Positions 36,337 through 48,416 of a stretch of 64,000 bases of DNA are shown piece by piece. The position numbers and the translations under genes are program-made. A model generated the notes under the pieces. The model saw only the letters and a program-made list of their open reading frames with translations. It was not told the origin of the DNA and ran no database searches. The stretch lies in contig NW_020170544.1 in NCBI RefSeq assembly GCF_000524195.1, positions 99,114-163,113 on the forward strand, given 5' to 3'. How positions within the stretch are numbered: position 1 is the first letter of the stretch; the number at the start of each line of letters is the position of its first letter. The DNA is from Echinococcus granulosus (taxonomy: Eukaryota > Platyhelminthes > Cestoda > Cyclophyllidea > Taeniidae).

Positions 36337-36684
36337 TCCAAGTACTCATTTCAGTGCTGGTTTCTACAGCGTCAGTTTATTGCTCATTCCTCCGAGTTCG
36401 TCAAATTTGGGACAACCTTAACTGTAGGTGCTGAACACCTCGGTGCTTACCAATCCAGTGTAGCTTCAACGAGGAATGCGAAACCAGTTGATCCAACCAC
36501 CCTATCTCCAGCCGATCCTGCTATCACATCGTCAGAAGTCAGAGCAGTACCACCGAGTTTCGATTCAACCGTGGGAACACCACCACCAACTCCAACACCG
36601 CAGGAAGTGTTCCTAGCTGATTCGAGGATGATTGTGTTTGCATTGAAGACTGCAAGCCTGTTCAATCTTTCGTCATGTATTTAG
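36337..36684 (+). CDS. Candidate Pro/Thr-rich exon, unrecognised (copy A)
   Basis: An open + frame of 115 codons ends in TAG at 36682-36684 and has a good acceptor-like TACTCATTTCAG near its start, so an exon could begin at about 36355. It encodes a Ser/Thr/Pro-rich stretch with GTPPPTPTPQE, followed by a short hydrophobic segment and SSCI at the end. There is no in-frame Met near its start. It lies about 400 bases downstream of the EGF/TSR exon-1 pseudogene, but it matches none of that gene's exons that I can see. It may be a terminal exon or chance. Confidence 0.25.
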   Translation, partial: SKYSFQCWFLQRQFIAHSSEFVKFGTTLTVGAEHLGAYQSSVASTRNAKPVDPTTLSPADPAITSSEVRAVPPSFDSTVGTPPPTPTPQEVFLADSRMIVFALKTASLFNLSSCI

Positions 36685-38597
36685 CTTATGTTGAGGTTGT
36701 TTAACATTCACAACCTTCTACCTGGCTCTCATGATGATTCAAGCATAGTTCTCGATGTTCTCCGCTGTTGCTACATATTTCTGCAACACTCGAGTGTTTC
36801 AAAGCCCGAGCGAAGATAATGCATCATCACTTTTCATCCTACTGAGGAGGCTCCAAGTTACCCTGATAAGAGGTAGGCTAACCGATAGACGACAGAGAAT
36901 CTGATTCAACTTTCTGTGAAAATAAAAAACACCTTGGCTATTCACTGCTTTGAAGGATTCGTTTCTCCGGAATTCCACAACTCAGACTTTTTTCCACCTG
37001 CCTAAATTTCACCAATTAATCGAACATACAAACTTCAGTTTCAGAGCTCCTCAAATAGTACTTATTTATCCATTTTAAGCGGAACTAAGAAGATTTCACT
37101 CAATTCCATCTTGACCCTTTTCTAGTTAGCAATGCTTACATGCTACTTAAATTGTCATTAGTAGTTAAAACACTACAACACTCGCGATCATCTCCGATAG
37201 GTGTTAAGGGTGAATGTTCTGCGGAATTTTTCACTGTCACTAGAGTTTGTACAAGAAGTTAAAATAGCACTTTCTTGATGGTTGCTTTGAATGTTAGTTA
37301 AATGCATTGTTATGGTCATATTAATTGTGTGGATGACAAGATTCTGATTGGTCTGGCGTTCTAGGCTTTCAACCCTCAAGTATTTTTATAACAGAAAAAT
37401 GCCTATGCAAAACACATTAATATTTATGATACTACTGAGCCATGGCACTCTAAACGAACAGTAAATAAGGACAAATGGAGTAGACGAGAGGATCCGGGGT
37501 AGATGATGAACAGATTAGGAGCAGATGGACCATTGATGGATGCTTAATGTGTACAAGAGGGCCAGATGTGTCTAGGATAAATAGGTTTAAAATGAACAAG
37601 GAGTGGATGGTTAAAACCATGATGAACAGACTTAAATGGCATAGAGGATTCCGAGGTGGGTGTATCCTAGATCACTAAGTGGATCAGTTGAAGGGGATCA
37701 AGACTGAATGAATGATTCAGAAGTGTATGGATTAGTCGAGAGAGGAAGGCAGGCCAGTACATGGGTCCATGGCGGGGAGGCAGATTACGATTACATAGGT
37801 CAGGTTAATGAATTGAGTGATTAAGGATAAAGAATAAATAAGCGGGTGTAGGCTATGCAAAGTTAGATATAAGGAAAAACAACCTTCTTTTTGGGTGGCA
37901 ACAAATCTATACCATCGAATTCATGTTGCTCTCCATTCATACATGCATTGTTAAACATGTGATTTAGAATGCCGGAAAATTGCTAATCTATATAGAATTG
38001 ACAACAGGGTGGCTGCATCAGTTAGCATAAAACACAATTACTGGTCACTTTCTTATTAATCCATGAATTCGAAAGAAACATTTTTAACGAAGGCAGCAGG
38101 TGCGCAATGGCCAATAAGAAGTCGACTTTCCCGAATGTTCTATTAGAATTGGTTGGAGGATCCACCAATCCAAAAGAAACACAAGACCACAACAACCAAT
38201 GGGATGGTTGACACTAACGACTGAAAATGGCTAAAAGTTCTCTATTACACAGACAAGCTTTGACTTAAAATTAGAAAAGAGTAATTTTTAGTACTTGAAA
38301 TGAAGGCTAAAGATAAAAATTGACTAATACTAATCCAGTCGCATCTAGATAAACTGTGGTAATGTCACTATGTATTATTAATTATCAACTAAAATGAAAA
38401 ACTTAAGTAAATTCTCTCTCCAAAAATGGGTTGTATTTCAAGCTATATTGTAGGTTATTTTAAAGACACAACACTCCCCACCAACACCACCTATGCCACA
38501 AAGGGCAAAGGAGAAGTATAGCAATGGAAAGGAGACAGAACCCTGAAAACCCGACCCTGATTTGAAGCATTCCACTGATGTCATGCAATCAAAATCC
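36685..38597. other. AT-rich right end of the duplicated unit (copy A)
   Basis: No gene recognised. Drifted GATGGA-like sequence lies at about 37475-37640. The stretch ends at the junction with copy B. Confidence 0.5.
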
Positions 38598-39737
38598 AAT
38601 GACTAAGTAGCAGCCGATGATATCAAGGCCGTTCATATCAAAACGAGACTTTTGGTTTCGTCAACATTTAAACTGAATTTACATTAAAAAGAAACAATGT
38701 GGCCTTCTTGCATGTAACGGGTGTGCTTATTTATGCACTACCTCTCCTGAGAGTCACTGAATGCCTCCTACTTCGGCTGCATGACAGGTCACGGTGGCAT
38801 TGTGTACGTGAACGGTCAACACCACGTGGTGATAAGCCCAAACCTTTCGCGACAAAGGTGCAAAACTTCTTCACTAGCCACAGAAGATCTAAAACACACT
38901 CTCCATGTCGATATTAGGTCAAGCCACTGTGAGATGATCGAATGGCTTCAATGTCCTTCAATGGTGCTCCGACAACTGACAGGGACGATTCCAATCATGG
39001 TTGCCGCAGCCCCACACCACCACCATTCCAGTCACTCATACGAGGGCAATGTCAACACGCAGAAGACTTAGTCGACGCCATGCCTATGATGGAAGCTTAC
39101 AAATGGCGAATATGGCTGTGACAACTGCAAAAACTGGCATCAGGCACAAGTGTGGACCATCTCCGAGGGTCAGCATCCGTTAGGTACAAACATTAACACC
39201 AGTAAAAATCTTCCGAAGCAGAAGCTGGTCTTCAAGTCTCGGTCATACATTGAGTATGCAGTAGATCACCATGTCAGCAAATAAATCCCCCTTTTTATCC
39301 ACAGAAATACGATTGTTATCCTTTTCTAAGCTCTGAACCCAGGTTTGGCCTAATCGGTCCCCATTCCTCTGTTCGACTGAAAATAAGGCGTAAACACCAT
39401 TAGGATTGCATAAAGGTCGCGAAAAAGTCATTAATATTTTTAGGAAAGGTCATCCTCCACTCTGGAAGACATTTTAGCACCCCAGAGTGGAAGGTTCATT
39501 GATCCCCTGCAAACAAAGCTTATTTACCAAAGGTGTCACCATAGAAGTGTGGGATTTGATTACCGTTTCCTCCCTTAATTCTGCTTCATTTTTTTCAGCT
39601 GGTAGCATCTTCACACACAAAAGTTAAGCTGGAATATTTTTTTGCACCTTACAAGTTTGCCAAGGGCTGGAGATCATTAAAAATGCACATCATAAAGAGG
39701 GATTTGGCTTTAAGGTAGAAGTTCCTACAAAAAATGT

Positions 39738-39882
39738 AATACATTGGTTGTTTTGCTAACTCTTGATTTTGGTAAAGTCACCGAAAAGCTCCACAAATGT
39801 ACCTCTGCCAGGCGGTCTGGCCTCGGGGGCATGCCTGTAGCCCTGTAGCCCTTCCGTATGTTGGTGGTGCATCTCCTTTTGT
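39738..39882 (+). repeat. Dispersed short repeat, member C (copy B)
   Basis: Identical to 14336-14480. Confidence 0.55.
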
Positions 39883-42800
39883 CTTCAAGGCGGTCTCGGG
39901 GCGCTACCTATGGTTACAAATGTGACAATTATAGTAATTATTGTGTAAAATCAAAATAATGACAAGTAAAAGGATCAAATGTTTTAATTTTCTTTTAAGA
40001 ATTAAGCAACTTGACTGACAACTTTGAAGTGGATGGAGAGGTGGAGGGTCCAAGGGATGAGTACCCAGGATAGATGGATCAGCGACCGGCGGTGCCAGGG
40101 TGGAGAGATTCAAGATAGGCATTCAAGTGAGCAGGCCCTGGATGGAGAGATTCAAAGTTGGTAGATGGAGTGGATGAGGAGTAAGCAATTTGTTCGTTAA
40201 GTAATGCATCAAGAGAGGATAGGATAAAGGTGTCCACCCTACTTCTCTGCATCGCTACAACTCTGTATAAAGTCGAAGACAAAAGCCGTACCACATTTTG
40301 GCAGGTTTTTCTACCACTAAATTATGGCGTATTTTTGCATTGTACAGGTTCGCTAATGGGGTCACAAATATGTGGCACGTATTATTTGTCAGTTTATGGT
40401 AATGTTTTTGCACCAAATCACGTTGTAAACAGACTGACCGATGGTGAACAACACAGTGAACGCAGTGCAACCTTAGTTCAAAACTAGATATATGCTCTGC
40501 AAGCTTTCTACCATACAAAATCCTAAATAAAGCACGTTCCGGGTTGTGGTGATAGGCATACCCAGTCCTCCTCTCCAGCAACTCTTCTTTTGGAATCCCC
40601 ACTCACATAATCAGATAACTATTTATTAAACATCCTAATGCAAGCAATGCTTTTAATTCCCAAAGATTTCTACTCTGCTAGAGGGTTTTTCCTATCATAT
40701 TGAGACCATTTGGAAGATATCAAGTCCTCGTGTCCACACAATACGCAAACGACAGGGCGGTCCTATTTACGAAATAAATAGAAACCGAAATAGGGGAATG
40801 GCCTTAAACTCAATTCGTTGGATAAAGTCAACCCCGGATTGTTTAACCAAATGAAAAGATTAGAACGAATCTGGGGAAACACTCGTTCATAAACTTGGTC
40901 AGAAGCGCGAGCACATATGGTCTAAACAACCGTCTTATCGGCACAACTTTAAATTTACGACCGCAACACACCCTGAAAGGAAAACAATGATTTTGCCTAT
41001 TTTCCCTTACAAGTGCTCTGGAAAGAGCGCATTTTGGGACTGAAAATGATAATAGCGATTGGCCCAATGTCCCACTTTGAAAAGCGCGCCGCAAAGGAAT
41101 AAAAAATGAAAGCCAAATTCATTTAAGTGAAGGGTGTCTTTAGCAAAATATTTAAGTAGAAACAGATCTAGATTCAACTGAACATAATAATACTTTTAGG
41201 CTAATTTTATCTTTTTTATCCGAAGGTCCGTGATTATAATTTGTTTCTAAAATAATTAGGATTTTAACACCAATCTTGTTCATCAGAGAAAGATTTTCTA
41301 AAACAAAGGAAATGTAGTTGATTTTAAATAACCGTACTTGCCACCTAATAGTCAAAGTAGAATGCTCCAATTTATAGTGTGAATTTTTATAGTATTTAGG
41401 AATGTGGTCGGGAAAGTTTGATTAAGCCCTGGGCATTATTTGCAGTGGTCATTATTTTTTCTGGGAGCAATCTTCTTAAAAGGTTATCTTGCGAGGATGA
41501 AAAATAAGCATGTTTTGGATGAAAAAACCCTCCCGTGATTGCCCAACATCGGTGGAAGTGACACAGCTGACTGGGCAATTTTCCCGCCTCGCCTCTGGCA
41601 TTCCTGCAATGTAACCTTAAGTGCACTTTCAGAAATTCCAGCAATAATAGAGTATTTGGCATTTGGATATCATTTAATTTCGCTTAGAGGACTGTTCCAC
41701 CCATATCAGGACTTAATTTTTAATCAAAATTGAATAATTTTTAGCCTTTTATATGACTTCCTCTGTATCTTTGCGTCTTACTAAAGTCAATCAGTTAATG
41801 TGATTAAATAAAAAAAAAATGACTCCTTTTTTTGGTTACAAATGCATAGCATAATCATATGCCCTCAAGGGGTTTCTAGATATCATAGTATTAACGTAGT
41901 TGAAGCCTTTTAGTGCCCTATAACTAATTATTTTCAATCTCTTCAATAATCAATAAGGCTGCTGGTAAATGGCGCGATGAGATTGGTCACTGCATGTAAA
42001 GTGCGCTCGCAAATTAATAATTATTAACCAATCACAAGTAGGCATTGATTTCTTTGCTGACTAAAGACAAGGTTTCCTCAAACTTTTCCTAAAAAATTAT
42101 TAGAACGGTGTTTTATTTAAACATGTAGCTGACAAAAAAGCTTTAATACTGCCAAAACAAATTTCGCATTTTTTTATCGAGTACTAACTAAAAGAAAATA
42201 AAGCGAGTGGCTAGGCAAAGGTGGAAGATACAATGTTAATCAATCGATCTGGTTGTCCGAATACCAGTCGAAGTAAAGTGGCGGCATTGCCCCTTCTTTG
42301 TTCCCGAAGACAACATTTTACTTATTACTCTTGCTTGAAGTGTACATGTGTTCCAATTGGGTGCAAATTATACAAAAATGGAGTGATTTTATGATTTTCT
42401 GTGGCAATTTTACAGAATGAAGGCAAAAAGGTGTGCACAGGAGGCCGTATTAATATGATGCAGCGGGGAATTTTCTTCAAGCTTGACATAATTAGAATTT
42501 GTGGACTTTGCAGCTAATGGAAGACACCAACCCCCCAATGACAACAAAAACTGCGGACTACATTAACGTACTATGTATGCCTGATAGCAAACAGACGCCG
42601 AAAAAGTTATTTGCGAAAAAGAAAGTTGCAGAGGAACATCCGCCCCCCAAAATGCAATGCGTAACCAATGGAATGTAGCTTGTTGTGATAAGAATTGGCT
42701 CTTAGTGCCTGCTCATAATAAATAATCAGAAGACACTTGTGTGGAGCTTTTGAATTTGTCTGCCCTTGGGCTCAATTAATTTGCTATAAATTTGTTTTAT

Positions 42801-45737
42801 TTCAAGGCATTTAAAGCTCGAATTCTTAATCACCAAGATGACATAAAACTACTGTAGGGCTGGCTCGGGGGCCTGCCAACCCGTCAGGGTCACAGTGGAG
42901 GAGCACCTCTGTGGCCCGCTCATCAAAATCGTGAGTTAAACAAACAACCAAAGCAATACATAGCATCTCTCTCCCCTTTTGAGTATCGTCCAAGGAACTC
43001 CGCCTGCCCAACATCCAGCGTCAAGAACCAATCGTGCCAGTCATTGAATTAGCATTCATCTGAGAGGACAATGAACAGCAGGGTCACTAATCCCTCCTAA
43101 TAATTCTGCTGGATCTGGCGTTCCGTCCGTCTCGGCAACTGTATTGGGTGACGGAAAAACGTGCTGGCAGTCCAAAATGCCATCGTTAGTCGTAAAAACG
43201 CTGCCCTAAAAGCAGAGTCTTATAAACAAGGATGGGCCAATTCCTCCTTTCCACTTTGTTATCATTTTAGTGCTGCCAGCCATATTTCGCTGGGTTCTAT
43301 CTAGGTGGAAACGAGATGGAGGAGGTGCCGCGTGTTTACTTCATTGATATCTTCATATAGGTGCGGTAGGTAGCTTCGGAACTTACTTTTCCAGATGGTT
43401 TAAGGCTAGTGCCGATGTCGTTGTTGATATATATACTGCAGGCCGCGGGGCTGGGGAAGTTGCCACAGGTAGACATCATTTTCAGGCCTTCTGTTAGGGG
43501 TCGCCACTGATTTCCCAATTCGTACCTCATGCACTTCTTCCGCCACGCTAAGATTTATCTTTTAAAGGTAGAAATTAGGAAGAATATCCTCTAAGATTGG
43601 GTTTGCTTTCCGCTGCCACTAATGCAGAGTCCCTAGACTTCTTTAAATAAAAAGCAATCCAAAATACTAGGGCAGGATGTATTGTTGACGTACAGAGGGT
43701 CTGGAGGGCCCCTAAAATGTTCCGATGGCCAGTTCGCCCGGTGGAGAGCATCTGTAACTCCTCTACCAAAACCGACACATCACAGTATATCTCATCTTAC
43801 CAAGCTAGACACATTTCTGCAGATTTAATTTTAGGCCGACTCTTTATCTTTTTGAAAGATTGAATGTATTTACTTATATTTAGACGTTTAATGAATTATT
43901 TTAAGATTCGATTGCCCACTTTGTGTTACTTTCCAACTGCGCAGCTTTAATGTTCGAGGCGGTGACATCAAACACAGCCACATAGTCCAAATGTACAAAT
44001 TTAAGGTAGTTGAAATTCTTATTTTGAGATATTGTACAACGGCTTGGTTTCTAATATCCCCAATCGTATTCACCGCACTTAATGTGACTGTACGATTCAA
44101 AGTGAAAAAAAGTTGTTTAAATGGGCTTTCACGGACTGGGAGATAAGGGATAACAGTGATACACTTTGGGCTCAGAAATAGAAGGCTGCCCCATTGGAAG
44201 TTCATTTTAGCTACCAAATTGTTGATTCGGAAGGTGTAGGCGACTTGTAAATCACACAAATGTTACACCAATCTCCCAGCGAAATGTTTTCAAGAGGGTC
44301 CAGAAAAGACAAATGGCATGGTATGGTCATTTCTTTGCCTATAAAACGAACACGGAGGAGGAATGCACTAGCACCTTCGCCATTACTTAAAGAAATCTAG
44401 AAATCGGGCCATCCAAAAGCTTTGCTTTTGACTTGATTAAGGCAATTTGGTCATAGTAGTCGAGATTACCTAGTGAAAACCCAATTATGCAACGATTTAG
44501 CATCAATATGCGCCCTTTTTTGCTGTAGGCTAAAAATAAGTTACATAAGCACAAAATCTTCTCCCATATGGAGGGCGGGTGGTGCAGTCGTATCTCCTTA
44601 CTGGCAAATGTCCATATCTTCACGTTAATTCATTGCAAATGGTCTGCATAACAATAAAGGCTCCTTTCTCCTCCATAACGGAAGGCGTGTAATCCCCTCG
44701 ATGATACGAAATGACCATCTTTCTAACACCCTATCCAGGCACATAGTATTAGCTGCATCACAATTTCCATTACGCCGCTTTTTTTTCTCTTCGTCGGCAA
44801 TATCTCAAGAATCAATTTTTTCCTTTGTAAGGTAGGAGTTATTCCCTTTTTTATTCGAAAATATTATCTGTGAAGCCCCATAACGCCAAATGGAGGAATA
44901 AAATGGAACTCCAAGCATTAAAGATTTCATTAACTTGATCCGTTAAATTAGGGTTCGGTAAACTTCGGTGAGTCATACTTGCCACAGGGTACAACGTGCC
45001 TGGCTGTGTGGATCGTTAAAAATAAATCAATATTTTCACCGATGATGCAGGTAATTATTGATCGATAATCTCATAAATTTGCGTGCCTAGACAAAAAAGC
45101 TCCACGTGTGGTGAATGCCTCATCGAGCACAACTCAGCAAGTGCGAATCCGAACGATAATTTGTGGTGGAGATAGAAATAATGGGATAAAAAATATAAAA
45201 ATATTAGAGGGAAGGAAATGCATATTTACTTAACAGACCGTGAGCCATCCCCACTGAAATATCACATGTGAGAGACTGACATTTGGGCAAGGGAGTGACA
45301 GGTGTTGTCAATTTGGTGTTGGGAAGGGCAGGGCTACATAACCCATTGGTATTTCGATAATGTCAGATAATTAAACTGTAAGCAGGCAAGCTGTCAAATG
45401 AGCAAAAATTATTTTTGGACTTTTGGTAAAGAAATGATGAAAACGACTCACAAATGGCAGCAAGTAGATTAAAGGGGAACTACCTAAAGTCACTTGGACA
45501 CTATGTACGAGCTAGATAGGACTTAGATAGCTATGGTGAGGCAGAACTGAAGTGAGAACAAGGTATCAAGGAGGAGTAGACCCGTCCTTCGTAGTATGTC
45601 CGTTTTCGGGGCAGTGTTCTTACTACTGGCAATGGATAAACGTGATGGCCAGCACGTTTTCCAGTCAGCCAATGCAGTAGCCGAAAAAGACGAAACCACA
45701 GATTTAGCAGAATTGTAAAGAGGGATCAGTGACGCTG

Positions 45738-45932
45738 CGATTAAGTGTAATTGATTGGTTGTTTAACTCTCGTTTTTTGTAAAGGGACAGCTCAGGTGAT
45801 CCGCCATTGTACCATCGGAGGTTAAGGTGGCCTCCGGGCCATGTTGGTAGTTCCGTTATCACCTGTGCGTCAGGAGTGTATTTTCTGCCCGAGTATTGTC
45901 TCTTTTCGCCTTTAGGGAAGTCTCAGGGTAGG
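45738..45932 (+). repeat. Dispersed short repeat, member B (copy B)
   Basis: Identical to 20336-20530. Confidence 0.6.
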
Positions 45933-48149
45933 TGGCTACAGTAATTTCAAGGTCTTTATTCATTATTAAAAGAAAATGTGGCTAAATTAAATAATTTTGA
46001 AGTAACGTTTGTTGGTAACCATTGTTGGACACAGGAATGGATGGATTAGCAAACCCGATGCATCACCAGACGCAGCTATACCATCGCATTTACATACAGG
46101 ACCAAAATAACACCTCAAAAACCGAAACACAAATGCATATAATGAAGTAGCAGTTAAAACATCGGTAAGTTCAGATCCCTTCAATCGCTCTAACAAACAT
46201 TTTGTGCATTTGAAAGTAGGGATTCTTACATTTGGCATTTGTTAATATATAGTGTTGAAATGACCAAGTTAAAATAGACATTTAAACATCCGTTTGAAGT
46301 GTATTTTATTTTAGAAATGTATTTCTTTTTTAAAAAAGGTGCTAGGGTGTTTGTCTTTAATTAAGCTAACTTAATTTCATCGGTTTTTTGTACGCATGAG
46401 AATCGATTTATTGATTGATTATTGTAATTTAATTGCTCACCTGTCTATTTTTCGCAGTTAATTGATTAGGTCTAATTAGATTTCGCTTTTCGACCTTCTT
46501 GCAGAATAGCTGTTTGGTTAACACGAGGTGGAAGACACTTGTTTGCTGCTTAATCTGCTTTAATTCAGTAGTTAAATAAGTTTAACGACATTAATTATTT
46601 CTGATAGTTCTAACTGTACGCAATAGCATATTAATTTTTTGGCTAAAGTGCTTCAGTCGTGGACTACTCTTGAGTTATGCAGAAAAATGCCTGCGCCTCC
46701 TCCTCTCCACATAATTCCAAGTTATAGTAAACAGGCAGAATCTAAGAGCCCTTCTGTTAGAATTTATTCTAAATACGCAATTTTTAAGCAATTTGAAGAA
46801 ATGCAGGCAAAATAGACGAAGTTGGTTACCTGGGTGAACGGAAAGAAGGTGCTAATCAGCCGAGACACACGTGGTCAGCGCTGATTAGACCTCATCCAGG
46901 AAATCGCCATGACCACAGTTCACAACTTTCGGCCTACCTACCGCACGCAATGCACTATATGAGAACGATGTGGAGGAGGGGAAGGACTGGGTGGGGGTCA
47001 AAAGCGGTTAAAAATCGATGCCCACGTGGGTAGCCAAAATCGATGAGCGGAGTTGCGATCAAGTGGACCCTAGACGGCTTATTCATAGTTTGGATTGCTG
47101 GTGCAATCCAAATGGCATTTCGAAGCGGGAAGCAGGCTTTAGGGATAGGAAAAAAAGAGCATCCTGGGCGAATAAATTGGCACAATGTGCAATATTTCAA
47201 AGTTACCGAGGTGTTTATTGCCCGGGTGTGCAAAAAATTCCACTACAATGGTCATAGATTAGGACCACTTTTGCTGTTGTTGTTGTCGTTAGGGTGGAAA
47301 TTGATGGATTCATGAAAGAATAAAACACCTTTTTCCCATTAAGGTCATATCTGATTCTGTGAGGTACACTTTGACAGACGATCCCCACTTCAGCGTTGCA
47401 AAATATCAATTTCAGCTGCTTGGCATTTTTTAGAAAGGAATTTGAAAACTGTATTAGAAACTACCCCTTTCTCTGTAACCTAAAGTTCACCCATTTTCAC
47501 TTTTTCTGCTTGAAAAAATACGTTTTTTTACTGCAGTGCAAAGCTTCAGGTTGCTAATTTCTACTTCGGAAGGCAAATTAAAGACGAGATGGCTAGGACT
47601 TTGGATGGGTGGGAGTAAACAACCTGATGTTGCGCCATTCCCCCTGAAGGCATAATACATCTGAAAGAACGCAAGATCTTTAGTGTTTTGATCAAAAATG
47701 TACAGAAAAGTTTTTGGTTTCGACATTTATGATCTCAAACTCCAATTGTGGCGCCCTATATGAAAAGAGGAATAGGCTTTACTATTTAATGCCACACTTA
47801 TACCAGTTTAATCAGAAGAAATTTAAACTCAAATGGTCTACTATGAAACTTAATGCTTAAAACTGTGTATTAGGTAGGTTTACTCTCAAAAATTTGCCAA
47901 CTTTAAAATTCTCATTCTAAAGTTTTTTGTAGAACATTGTCAAAACCCATGTACCTGTGGAAAATGGTTAATGAATAACCTGGGCGCCGATAATTTTGCG
48001 GCCTCCAACTTCACTTATGCTAAATCTCCCATTTTGACCATTTTTTAACGAGCAATGAGTTAGTTTTCCGTCTTTTGGTGGTTCAGGCGAAACAACCTGT
48101 CAATTAGAGGGGAAAGTTTTGTTTGGAGGCGTGCGCGCACTCTCCACTG

Positions 48150-48265
48150 ATTGGTCGATGAAGTGCGCGCGTATGTACTTCCCGCAACCAACTGCTTTAC
48201 GCCACTAACTGCGCCCTGATTGGTGTCTTTCCTTTTCTCCCAATCGATCGCCATGCAGCCATTGG
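48150..48265 (+). promoter_or_regulatory. Probable Boule promoter region with three inverted CCAAT boxes (copy B)
   Basis: ATTGG at 48150-48154, 48219-48223 and 48261-48265, as in copy A. Because the promoter is duplicated with the gene, copy B could be expressed if the duplication is real. Confidence 0.4.
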
Positions 48266-48357
48266 CGACTGAGGCGCGTTTTGCGAATCTCAACAGTCAG
48301 TCCTTCTTGACGCCGCTTCGTAGCTGCTCCTGCTCTTCCGCGCACATCTTCCACTAG
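48253..48357 (+). other. Possible upstream ORF in the Boule 5' leader (copy B)
   Basis: The same 34-codon frame as at 22851-22955. Confidence 0.3.
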
Positions 48358-48416
48358 TCCTCTTCTTCCTCCCTTTTTGCATCCAAGCGCCGTACTCAAG
48401 TCTTTCCTCATCACTC

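Larger units (their letters stand above)
13196..38597. repeat. Tandem duplication unit, copy A (25402 bases)
   Basis: Every position compared from 13196 matches the base 25402 positions further on. This includes all open reading frames, intron sequence and homopolymers, such as the ten-A run near 16409 and the nine-T/seven-A run near 26930. The left edge is defined by loss of identity upstream of AATGA (13196-13200), which also occurs at 38598-38602. The unit carries the Boule gene, the HSP10 gene, a pseudogene fragment of the EGF/TSR gene and about 9.5 kb of apparently non-coding 5' sequence. Confidence 0.97.
38603..48102. other. Long stretch upstream of Boule (copy B) with no recognisable gene
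   Basis: Same content as 13201-22700: unassigned open frames, dispersed repeats at about 39738-39882 and 45738-45932, a drifted direct repeat at about 40092-40157, and the same weak kinase-like stretch around 43662-43792 on the minus strand. Confidence 0.4.
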
